Assembly (NCBI GenBank): GCA_051001135.1
Contig: JBPCNO010000179.1
Span: forward strand, 1 to 20,652
DNA: 20,652 nucleotides
Source: CAWHMN01 sp051001135
GTDB taxonomy: Bacteria; Acidobacteriota; Terriglobia; Terriglobales; Acidobacteriaceae
Direction: 5' to 3'
Shown here: piece after piece, positions 1-6,060 of the stretch
Layout of the letters: each line of letters starts with the position of its first letter
Numbering within the stretch: the first letter of the stretch is position 1
The notes under the pieces: generated by a model
What the model was told of the DNA's origin: nothing
The model's input: the letters and a program-made list of their open reading frames with translations, nothing else
The model's database searches: none
Program-made: the position numbers and the translations under genes

Positions 1-39
1 GGCCCCAAGACGCACCTCATCCGGGAGTCCCTCCCCTCC

Positions 40-363
40 CTAGAAGCGCGCCGCGATCGCATACAGTGCCTTCGAAGCCATCGGTCTGCTTTCGTGAATG
101 TCGATCGCATTGTTCGAGTAGAAGCCGTCGCGAACCGAGATCTCTTGGCCACCCTCAACGACTACACAAGCGTTCGTGCTAGTCGAACCTACAGCAAGAC
201 GCTGAAAAGTCTGCTGCAGAACAAAGCTGGCTGAGTTAGATCGAAGCCCCAGACAAACTCGCTCCGCTTCGGACGTGTTGGCAACCGGTGTGAAAGACAG
301 CGAAACGCGGGCTGCAGTTCTAATAGAAAACGGGCCGCGTTCCGATGTGCTGTGGCGGAGCAT
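40..363 (-). CDS. Doubtful hypothetical ORF, 107 aa
   Basis: I do not recognise this protein. It is rich in Ser, Ala and Val, has no clear signal peptide or membrane helix, and ends in AIAARF. The start ATG follows an in-frame TAG a few codons upstream and overlaps the 3' end of the preceding ORF by 44 nt in another frame. No good Shine-Dalgarno is visible. It may be a real small gene, the displaced 3' part of a disrupted neighbour, or chance. The surrounding sequence is less GC-rich than the rest of the window, which fits a decayed or acquired patch. Confidence 0.22.
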   Translation of the reverse strand: MLRHSTSERGPFSIRTAARVSLSFTPVANTSEAERVCLGLRSNSASFVLQQTFQRLAVGSTSTNACVVVEGGQEISVRDGFYSNNAIDIHESRPMASKALYAIAARF

Positions 364-655
364 ATCCGGCTAGCTCAAGACAAGATTGCTGGGCATTGAT
401 TCGACCAAAGGCTCGCTTAATCTGAAGCCGCTCTTTCGCGTTCACCGGCCCCTGAGAAGCTTCTCCCGCTAGTCGCAAAAGCCGTACGGCCGGAACAATC
501 AACGCAACAATAAGGATAACTACTAGAGCGGCGCTTGCGACGTGGAGCTGGTTCGCGACTGCAAGGCCCGTATACAGCCAGAGTGCACCAAAACAGGCAA
601 AAAATAGCGCTCCCATCGCTCTGCCTGAGATTGCGTCAACTCTCTGAATTTGCAT
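320..655 (-). CDS. Small membrane protein, probably C-terminally truncated
   Basis: This 111-aa ORF has two clear hydrophobic segments, at about residues 13-35 and 39-60. A basic stretch follows, then the motif AFGRINAQQ near residue 90. From memory, small two-part membrane proteins exist in which a similar 'F..INAxQW' motif introduces a second pair of helices; here the sequence after INAQQ becomes polar and stops within about 20 residues. That suggests loss of the C-terminal half by frameshift or recombination near 385-400. The start has only a weak upstream GGA. Function is unknown, and both the truncation and the family assignment are inference. Confidence 0.4.
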   Translation of the reverse strand: MQIQRVDAISGRAMGALFFACFGALWLYTGLAVANQLHVASAALVVILIVALIVPAVRLLRLAGEASQGPVNAKERLQIKRAFGRINAQQSCLELAGYAPPQHIGTRPVFY

Positions 656-732
656 TCATATTTCCGAATCTCTGGCATGCATCTTTGGCACTGGTGCGCC
701 CGGCGTGCAGGGAAGAGTTGCAAGAAGGTGAA

Positions 733-762
733 CGGGCCGGCCTGGAGCGAAGACCTGGCCCG
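733..762. terminator. GC-rich inverted repeat after pspA
   Basis: CGGGCC at 733-738 pairs perfectly with GGCCCG at 757-762 around an 18-nt loop, 35 bp downstream of the pspA stop. In the minus direction no T-run follows, so a classical intrinsic terminator is not shown. It could protect an mRNA 3' end or act with Rho. The rest of 656-796 holds nothing I can identify. Confidence 0.3.
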
Positions 763-796
763 GTTTCCGTATGCGGATACTAAGGCCCATTGCGAC

Positions 797-1465
797 TTAC
801 GCTGATCTTGCGTGTTTGCTTTTGAGATCTTCGAGCAGAACCTGAATCTGTTGTTCTCGTTCGAGCAGAGCGAAGCGATCTTCAAGCGAGGCGGGGTTCT
901 CGAGCGTATGCCCTGCGTCGTTCGTCGCTTCCTGCGCCTGAATCCGTGATTTGAATCGATCGATGGATGCGGTCTTCTTCTCCGTGTCGACGATCGCGTG
1001 TGCCTGGTGGGCTTTGCCAACCGCGCGTGCCCGCCGATGTTGAGCGATCAGGAGATCGCAACGATGCCTCGTCTCGGTGAGCTTATCCTGGAGTTTCAGA
1101 AACGTGGAGCGGAGTAGCTCCACTTCAGCAGACTGATCGTCAAGCTGCTGGGCGAAGCCATGCGCCATCTGGGTGTGGCTCAGGCTACGGCCGAGCGCTT
1201 CGCGGGCTAGGTCGTCGCGCTGCTTCTGAACGGCGAGACCGGCTTTTTCCTTCCATGTGCCCGTGGCTTCCTCATGCTCGCGCTTCTTCTTGTCCAGCAG
1301 ATGCTGATCTGCAATGGCGATGGCGACCTGCGTTTTGACCTGGAGAAGCTGGTTCTCCATATCGAGCACGAGTTGTTTCAACATTTTTTCTGGATCTTCC
1401 GCCTTGTCGATCAGGTCATTGACGTTGGCGCGTAGTAGCGTTGCGACTCTCTCCAGTAGTGCCAT
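797..1465 (-). CDS. pspA: PspA/IM30 family envelope-stress protein
   Basis: A 222-aa protein starting MALLERVATLLRANVNDLID, the typical amphipathic N-terminal helix of PspA/IM30/Vipp1 proteins, followed by AEDPEKMLKQLVLDME and an almost wholly coiled-coil body rich in Lys, Glu and Gln. The length matches the family (about 220 aa). I chose the ATG at 1465 over an upstream in-frame ATG because GGAGG lies five bases before it (1471-1475) and the N-terminus then matches the family. PspA proteins coat the inner face of a stressed cytoplasmic membrane and form ESCRT-III-like oligomers. It is the last gene of the XRE-nfeD-flotillin-pspA operon, 58 bp after the flotillin stop. No PspF, PspB or PspC gene is nearby, so its control is probably through the XRE gene at the head of the operon. 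Confidence 0.92.
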   Translation of the reverse strand: MALLERVATLLRANVNDLIDKAEDPEKMLKQLVLDMENQLLQVKTQVAIAIADQHLLDKKKREHEEATGTWKEKAGLAVQKQRDDLAREALGRSLSHTQMAHGFAQQLDDQSAEVELLRSTFLKLQDKLTETRHRCDLLIAQHRRARAVGKAHQAHAIVDTEKKTASIDRFKSRIQAQEATNDAGHTLENPASLEDRFALLEREQQIQVLLEDLKSKHARSA

Positions 1466-1523
1466 GGTTCCCTCCATGCTGGTGCTGTGCTGCGCCGGCG
1501 TGCGCTGGGGCGCAGTTCGTTGT

Positions 1524-2942
1524 CTAGTGCTGCGAGTTGTCGCCATTGGGGCGGACAGCCATCTGCTTCACGTTGCTCATCAGGTCGCTCATCTTCATTC
1601 CACTCAGAGCCTCGAACAGGGCGGGGACTTGTGCAGCGATCTCCGTCATCTCACCCGTCAATTTGTGCGCGCCGATGTTTCCATTCGCACCCGTAGAAAC
1701 GATCGTGATCTTGTCCACCTTGCTGAGCGGCTCGCTCATCGCGCGAACCACATCCGCCATGTTGGTGATCAGCTTGTCCACCACCGCTGCCTGGGACCAC
1801 TCCTGATAAGCTTCTGCCTTCACGTTCATGGCCTTCGCCTCGGCCTCGCCTTTTTGGAAGATAATGGCGGCTTCGGCCTCGCCCTGCACGCGGATCGCGG
1901 AGGCGCGGCCCTCAGCTTCGGCGATGAGCCGTGCGCGTTCTGCGTTCGCCAGGTTCTCGATGCGCTGACGATCAATCTCCGACTGCTTGAGAATAGTCGC
2001 AATCAGCTCTTTCTCATGGCGAAGGATTTCAGCTTCCTGCACCTTGACCTGGCCTTCCTTTTCGATCTGCAGCACCCGGACCTGCTCGGCCACAACCTTC
2101 TGCTGCATGACATTCGTCTGGAGCTCATAGGCTTTGTCGGCCTGCGCTTCCTGGCGGCGGCTCTGCTCAGTAAACTGCGCTTTTTGAATGTCCAGGTCGC
2201 GCTGTGCCTCGGCTTGTTTGGCCAGCGATGCGGTTTCAGCGATCACGCGATCCTGGTCGCTCGCGGCTTTGGCGATGGCGGCTTCTCTTAGCGCGTTGGC
2301 ACGGCGAATCGCAGTGTCGCGCTCGGCCTCGGCGGAGGCGATCTCGGCGTCACGTTTGATGCGCGCAATGTCCGGGCGTCCCATATTGGTGATGTACTCG
2401 TTCTTGTCCCGGACTTCGCGGATGGTGAAGCTGACTACCTCAAGACCCATTTTGCTCATATCGTCCGCACAAGTGGAGCGCATGCGGTCCGCCACCATCT
2501 CCGGTTCCTTGACGATTTGCTCCACTGTCAGTTGACCGATGATTCCGCGCAGGTGGCCTTCCATCACCAGGCGGATCAGCCCTTCGCGCTGGTCGGGCGT
2601 CTTGGTGAGGAACTGCTCAGCGGCAGTCAGAATCGATTCCTGGTCCGACCGCACCTTGATCTGCGCCACCGCTTCTACTGTCACGGCAACACCTTGCTTG
2701 GTGTAGAGGTCCTGCTGCGGAGCGACATCGAAGCTCATCAGTTCCAGTGACAGCTCGCGTGCATGTTCCACAATGGGGAAAATGACGGCGCCGTGGCCCT
2801 TGATGACCCTCGGACCGCGGAAGCCGTACACGATCAGCGCTTCGTTGGGGCCCGCTTTGCGAAACATCTTGGCCAGCAGGGTTAACAGCACCAGTGTTGC
2901 GAGCACCGCCAATCCGATGACGATGATGATGGAGTTCGGCAT
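1524..2942 (-). CDS. Flotillin-like SPFH/band-7 membrane scaffold protein
   Basis: A 472-aa protein with one N-terminal hydrophobic segment (about residues 4-26), an SPFH/band-7 domain (about 30-200, including AGPNEALIVYG and TKQGVAVTVEAVAQIKV), then a long coiled coil (about 200-400) with many Ala-Glu heptads such as AEAEGRAS and GEAEAAI, and a short C-terminal region ending NGDNSQH. This is the architecture of bacterial flotillins (FloT/YqiK), which oligomerise on the cytoplasmic face and organise membrane microdomains. The start at 2942 is preferred over an upstream in-frame ATG because a GAGGG Shine-Dalgarno precedes it and it places the hydrophobic segment at the N-terminus. The NfeD-like gene lies 90 bp upstream and pspA 58 bp downstream; this pairing is characteristic of the family. 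Confidence 0.92.
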   Translation of the reverse strand: MPNSIIIVIGLAVLATLVLLTLLAKMFRKAGPNEALIVYGFRGPRVIKGHGAVIFPIVEHARELSLELMSFDVAPQQDLYTKQGVAVTVEAVAQIKVRSDQESILTAAEQFLTKTPDQREGLIRLVMEGHLRGIIGQLTVEQIVKEPEMVADRMRSTCADDMSKMGLEVVSFTIREVRDKNEYITNMGRPDIARIKRDAEIASAEAERDTAIRRANALREAAIAKAASDQDRVIAETASLAKQAEAQRDLDIQKAQFTEQSRRQEAQADKAYELQTNVMQQKVVAEQVRVLQIEKEGQVKVQEAEILRHEKELIATILKQSEIDRQRIENLANAERARLIAEAEGRASAIRVQGEAEAAIIFQKGEAEAKAMNVKAEAYQEWSQAAVVDKLITNMADVVRAMSEPLSKVDKITIVSTGANGNIGAHKLTGEMTEIAAQVPALFEALSGMKMSDLMSNVKQMAVRPNGDNSQH

Positions 2943-3032
2943 AAGTCCCTCTTTCCTGGAAATGCGGCAAATCGTGAAGCGGCAAACGGCCTGAAACATA
3001 CAGCAGGGCAATGCACGATAACGGCAGAGCGA

Positions 3033-3680
3033 TCATGGCGCGAGATCGTCCCAGCGGCGAACGTAGGCGATGCCGTGCTCATAGCGCATGACGATGACCT
3101 CCACGTCGCGCTCGATGGTTAAGTTGTCCTCGCTGCGAGCGGGCACGGATCTTCGCGCACCAAGCTGCGAGAAGAGGATCTCGCCCGTTCCACCCGGACG
3201 CAATGCGCCGCTTACCATGCCAACGACACCGATCATCTGCGTCTCTTCCGCCGAGAGGGTACGCTCGTGCGGCAAAAGCACGGCGCTGAGAAACCAGAAG
3301 ACCACTGCCGCTCCCGCGAGGCCGCTCAAGCTTGAAAGCAGCAGCACGAGCAAAGCGGCGAAACTGCCATGCGTGCGCAGAAGATAGCCGGTGCCGCCGA
3401 ACCAGCATAGGAAAGCGGTGACGGTAAAGCCATTCACGGGTGACATGCTGCGTCCAGTGTTGGCGCCAGATCGGGCCGTTGACTCTGGTACCGCACCGGG
3501 ATGTGGAGCTGCGTGAGCGGACGCAGCGTGAGCGAGGTGGCCAGGCGCCCCCGCATGTCCACCATGACTGCCGAAGTGAAAGTGGCCGCCGTGCACGTGC
3601 CCCACTCCCCCAAGAACCGACAGGAGGCAAAAGATCAGACCGATGACAAAGCACGCCAGATAGAAGACTTCCACGCTCAT
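3033..3680 (-). CDS. NfeD/YuaF-like membrane protein with His-rich segment
   Basis: A 215-aa membrane protein. Helix 1 spans about residues 5-26, a Gly/His/Ala-rich segment with ten histidines lies at 28-60, and two further hydrophobic segments follow at about 83-100 and 105-135. The C-terminal part (about 150-213: MIGVVGMVSGALRPGG, then DVEVIVMRYEHGIAYV) resembles the soluble beta-barrel (OB-like) domain of NfeD/YuaF/YqiJ proteins. Such proteins are encoded with flotillins and are thought to act with them. The start overlaps the XRE stop codon in an ATGA arrangement and has an AGGAGAGG Shine-Dalgarno, so translational coupling is likely. The His-rich stretch is unusual (see findings). Confidence 0.8.
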   Translation of the reverse strand: MSVEVFYLACFVIGLIFCLLSVLGGVGHVHGGHFHFGSHGGHAGAPGHLAHAASAHAAPHPGAVPESTARSGANTGRSMSPVNGFTVTAFLCWFGGTGYLLRTHGSFAALLVLLLSSLSGLAGAAVVFWFLSAVLLPHERTLSAEETQMIGVVGMVSGALRPGGTGEILFSQLGARRSVPARSEDNLTIERDVEVIVMRYEHGIAYVRRWDDLAP

Positions 3681-4288
3681 AGCTTCCTCTCCTGTGAGGG
3701 CCGCTTTCTCCTTCCATTGCTCGCGGGCTCTCCTGAGCTTCGCGCAGACGATTGCGACCTGGCCGCCGCCGGCGCGGGTTGCGTCGTGCTTACCCGCAGG
3801 CGTTCGGCGGCATTCGATGTTCTTTCGGGTCGCAGGACCTCCAAGAGCCGCTCCACGAGACCGGAGGTCTCAAGCACCGCTTCGAGCAGCAGCAAGCATC
3901 CCCGGGAGTCATCGTGAAGGGCGACCGCGCGCAGGGCCTTGCACAGCTCGACATCTTTTCGGAAGCGATCCGAGCCGGCAATCAGCCAGAGATCCAGCTT
4001 GTCCTCGTGTGTGCGGAGATCGCTCAGCAGTTCCGCATGATAGCCCTCGGGATCATCGACCAGGTACCCGGGATGAACTCTGAAGAACTTTGCAAGCAGA
4101 AGACGGCTGGTGTTGGTCAAGTGCGGGCGTGCGCCACTCTCGATTTGAGACAAATAACTCTGGCTGAGAGGAGAGTCCATCTCGCTGGCGATCGCGCGTA
4201 CGAGTTCCTGTTTGGTCATGGCGCGGTTCAGTCCGCGAAGATTGCCTTCGATCTCCCTCAGGTACCGTATCTTGTCAGCGAGCTTCAT
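3677..4288 (-). CDS. XRE-family HTH regulator heading the flotillin-PspA operon
   Basis: A 203-aa protein. The N-terminal part (about residues 1-80) is a Cro/C1-type helix-turn-helix: MTKQELVRAIASEMDSPLSQ, then SYLSQIESGARPHLTNTSRL, the recognition region and following helix typical of XRE proteins. Residues about 80-155 are helical and acidic/hydrophobic (LLSDLRTHEDKLDLWLIAG), a probable dimer or ligand part. The last ~45 residues are low-complexity and basic. The start at 4288 (MKLADKIRYLREIEG) is chosen because the promoter's expected transcription start lies only about 10 nt upstream, so an upstream start is excluded; there is little room for a Shine-Dalgarno, and initiation may be near-leaderless. 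The gene overlaps the NfeD-like gene by 4 bp. It probably represses its own promoter through the inverted repeat at 4286-4320; the inducing signal is unknown. Confidence 0.85.
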   Translation of the reverse strand: MKLADKIRYLREIEGNLRGLNRAMTKQELVRAIASEMDSPLSQSYLSQIESGARPHLTNTSRLLLAKFFRVHPGYLVDDPEGYHAELLSDLRTHEDKLDLWLIAGSDRFRKDVELCKALRAVALHDDSRGCLLLLEAVLETSGLVERLLEVLRPERTSNAAERLRVSTTQPAPAAARSQSSARSSGEPASNGRRKRPSQERKL

Positions 4289-4320
4289 ATTGCGATCCGT
4301 GAATGTTATATCGCAATATG
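4286..4320. promoter_or_regulatory. Perfect 11-bp inverted repeat, putative XRE operator
   Basis: CATATTGCGAT at 4286-4296 and ATCGCAATATG at 4310-4320 are exact reverse complements separated by 13 bp. One half overlaps the XRE start codon and the other lies in the promoter spacer directly next to the -10 element. A dimer bound here would cover the -10 and the transcription start, so autorepression is the simplest reading. The repeat is seen directly; the binding protein is inferred. Confidence 0.7.
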
Positions 4321-4333
4321 CAATGCGTGTCAA
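4305..4333 (-). promoter_or_regulatory. Sigma70-type promoter of the XRE-nfeD-flotillin-pspA operon
   Basis: On the minus strand TTGACA (4328-4333) is followed after exactly 17 bp by TATAAC (4305-4310). That is a consensus -35 and a 5/6 -10, the best promoter in the window. The predicted start near 4298 leaves a leader of about 10 nt before the XRE ATG at 4288. Confidence 0.75.
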
Positions 4334-4744
4334 GTGGCAGCAGCTTATTTTCGTGCCTGCCACCGCCCACTTGGAGATCTCGCCGCTCGCCACAAGCTGT
4401 CGATTTTGAAGTTGGCGTTGCACCAGTCACCCGCAGTGTGTGGTGAAAGGCCGGGTGGGCGAACCAAGACGGAGATTCGCACAAGCTCGTGCCCTTGCAT
4501 CCCTATCAGATCCCAGGACCTCCTGGCGCGGCGGAGGGTTGCGCCGTTTCCCGGGGATGCCGACCATGAACCTGTACGCGCGGGCATTCAGTGAGCATGC
4601 ACGCGAGGCGCAAGGGCGTGTGATCGAGATGATCAACGGAGCCCATTCCGGTCGGATTAGGTTGTCCGGGAGCGAGGCTTCGGGTTAGCTGTGCGCTATT
4701 GTGCATGGCCTAGCCGGGCCAGGCGAGGTAGGTGATTGAAAAGA
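4334..4744. other. Gene-free spacer between XRE promoter and tRNA-Val
   Basis: About 410 bp with no ORF that I find convincing on either strand: the short open frames here lack recognisable domains and Shine-Dalgarno sites. A GC-rich imperfect dyad around 4707-4724 lies downstream of the tRNA but has no T-run. No other repeat or RNA was recognised. Confidence 0.5.
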
Positions 4745-4821
4745 TGGTAGGCACGACTGGACTCGAACCAGCGACCTCTACCGTGTCAAGGTAGCGCTCT
4801 AACCAACTGAGCTACGCGCCT
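4745..4821 (-). tRNA. tRNA-Val (anticodon GAC)
   Basis: The minus strand folds into a complete cloverleaf: acceptor AGGCGCG/CGTGCCT (one G-T pair), D arm GCTC/GAGC with loop AGTTGGTTA, anticodon stem CTACC/GGTAG with loop TTGACAC, variable AGGTC, and T arm GCTGG/CCAGT with loop TTCGAGT. The discriminator is A. The anticodon GAC reads GUC/GUU valine codons. The CCA end is encoded (4745-4747), giving 77 nt in all. A TTTT run follows the 3' end. Confidence 0.96.
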
Positions 4822-5016
4822 GCGATGGGGATTGCGTTTCGCCCCACCATGATAACAAGTTTCTCCACCGCTGGCATGACGGGCTTCGGAGACCGTCGCA
4901 CGTGGCGCTCCGCGGAGTGCTTCTGTATCATGAGTTTTCGGTGACTGGTCTCTCAACATCCCGACGCGCGAGCCAGATGCCAGCCATCGCAACTCCCCTT
5001 TCATGAAGCGTACGAC

Positions 5017-5595
5017 GTGCTGAAAGACCTTCGCGCCGCGCCAAACCTGCTTACCTTCCTGCGCCTGTTCATCATTCCTTTTCTGGTGACAGCAATCCTC
5101 GATGCACACTACCGCACGGCCTTCGCGCTCTTCCTGCTGGCCGGTTTCAGTGATGGCCTGGACGGATTGCTGGCGCGCTGGCTGAAACAGCGCACACTGC
5201 TGGGGCAGTATCTGGACCCGGTCGCGGACAAATTACTGCTGAGTACGCTTTTTCTCGTGCTCATGCACCAGGGCCTCATTCCCCGCCGCGTCACCATCCT
5301 GGTGTTCAGTCGAGACATCGGCATGCTGGTGGTTGCGGCATTACTCTTCGCCGCGGTGGGAACGCGCGACTTTCGACCCAGCATCTGGGGCAAGGCAAAT
5401 ACGGCGGCGCAGGTGTTCGCGCTCACGATGACACTGTGGGCCGCCTTTTACCCGGAATCCGTGCTCCTATTTGCCAAGAAATGGTCGCTGGTCGCCACCT
5501 TCGTCCTCACGCTCTTCTCCTGGCTTCACTACACGCTGCGGGAGACGCGACGGATGGGAAGTCAGGCCACGCATCGACTGCCGGCCGATCGCTAG
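5017..5595 (+). CDS. pgsA: CDP-alcohol phosphatidyltransferase, PgsA-like
   Basis: A 192-aa integral membrane protein with several hydrophobic helices. It contains the complete CDP-alcohol phosphatidyltransferase signature DG-x2-AR-x8-G-x3-D-x3-D, visible as SDGLDGLLARWLKQRT followed by LLGQYLDPVADK (about residues 45-72). These enzymes transfer a phosphatidyl group from CDP-diacylglycerol to an alcohol; size and motif best fit phosphatidylglycerophosphate synthase (glycerol-3-phosphate as acceptor), but a cardiolipin-synthase-type CDP-alcohol enzyme cannot be excluded. The start is GTG at 5017; an ATG at 5003 is out of frame. The Shine-Dalgarno is weak. The gene follows the divergent tRNA-Val and is convergent with the small gene at 5652-5822. 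Confidence 0.85.
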   Translation: MLKDLRAAPNLLTFLRLFIIPFLVTAILDAHYRTAFALFLLAGFSDGLDGLLARWLKQRTLLGQYLDPVADKLLLSTLFLVLMHQGLIPRRVTILVFSRDIGMLVVAALLFAAVGTRDFRPSIWGKANTAAQVFALTMTLWAAFYPESVLLFAKKWSLVATFVLTLFSWLHYTLRETRRMGSQATHRLPADR

Positions 5596-5651
5596 CTCAG
5601 GCCACACAAGTCAGCAGCTATATCTGGAGCGACACGGTTCTGGACCCAGGA

Positions 5652-5822
5652 CTAGACCCTGGCGCCGACGTCTTCATCCTCGTCCGGCGGACCGGCTTCA
5701 GCCGTCATATCCTCGTATTCGCCGGCATCGAAGATCTCGCCGCACTCCTGACATTCGACGAACTCCGCGTCTTCCTGGCGGGAGACGACGCGCACTTTGG
5801 GATGCTTGCAGAATGGTTCCAT
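5652..5822 (-). CDS. 56-aa Cys/His (zinc-ribbon-like) microprotein
   Basis: A short ORF starting MEPFCKHPKVRVVSRQEDAE and containing FVECQECGEIFDAGEYED. It has C5, H7, C24 and C27, i.e. a CxH knuckle and a CxxC knuckle 19 residues apart, as in a small zinc ribbon or rubredoxin-like fold. The C-terminal third is acidic (PPDEDEDVGARV). GC-rich third positions and the compact metal-site pattern support coding. No clear Shine-Dalgarno precedes the ATG; a TTG two codons upstream is an alternative start. I do not know its function. It lies between pgsA (convergent) and the mscS gene (divergent). Confidence 0.65.
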   Translation of the reverse strand: MEPFCKHPKVRVVSRQEDAEFVECQECGEIFDAGEYEDMTAEAGPPDEDEDVGARV

Positions 5823-6001
5823 GTACAAGGTCTACGGGACGGGTTCCCGCCTTGGGGGACATTCTACCTGCCTCCACGACTAAGTCAACCGGCATCTGGG
5901 CAAGCCGCTTTCGGCCGCCCTGGCCCCGAATCATCGTGAACCGGATTGGCCGTGAGCACCAACGAAACCGGCGCGAATACACGAACCTGCGACGAACTTT
6001 C

Positions 6002-6007
6002 TATAAT
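6002..6007 (+). promoter_or_regulatory. Consensus -10 box upstream of the MscS gene
   Basis: TATAAT is found 54 bp before the MscS-family start codon. No good -35 hexamer is visible at 16-18 bp upstream, so the assignment rests on the -10 and its location. The leader would be about 45 nt. Confidence 0.45.
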
Positions 6008-6060
6008 CTACCCGTACCGGATACCGCGCAGCTCCGACTGAGGACCGAACTCCCCCACCC

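Noticed and set aside
1314..2291. Long plus-strand open frame (325 codons) across the flotillin and pspA genes
   Set aside because: It is the antisense shadow of the coiled-coil, GC-rich flotillin codons; it has no domain, and the minus-strand gene is certain.
4908..4917. Palindrome ctccgcggag upstream of pgsA
   Set aside because: Short, GC-rich and without a promoter match; not enough to call an operator.
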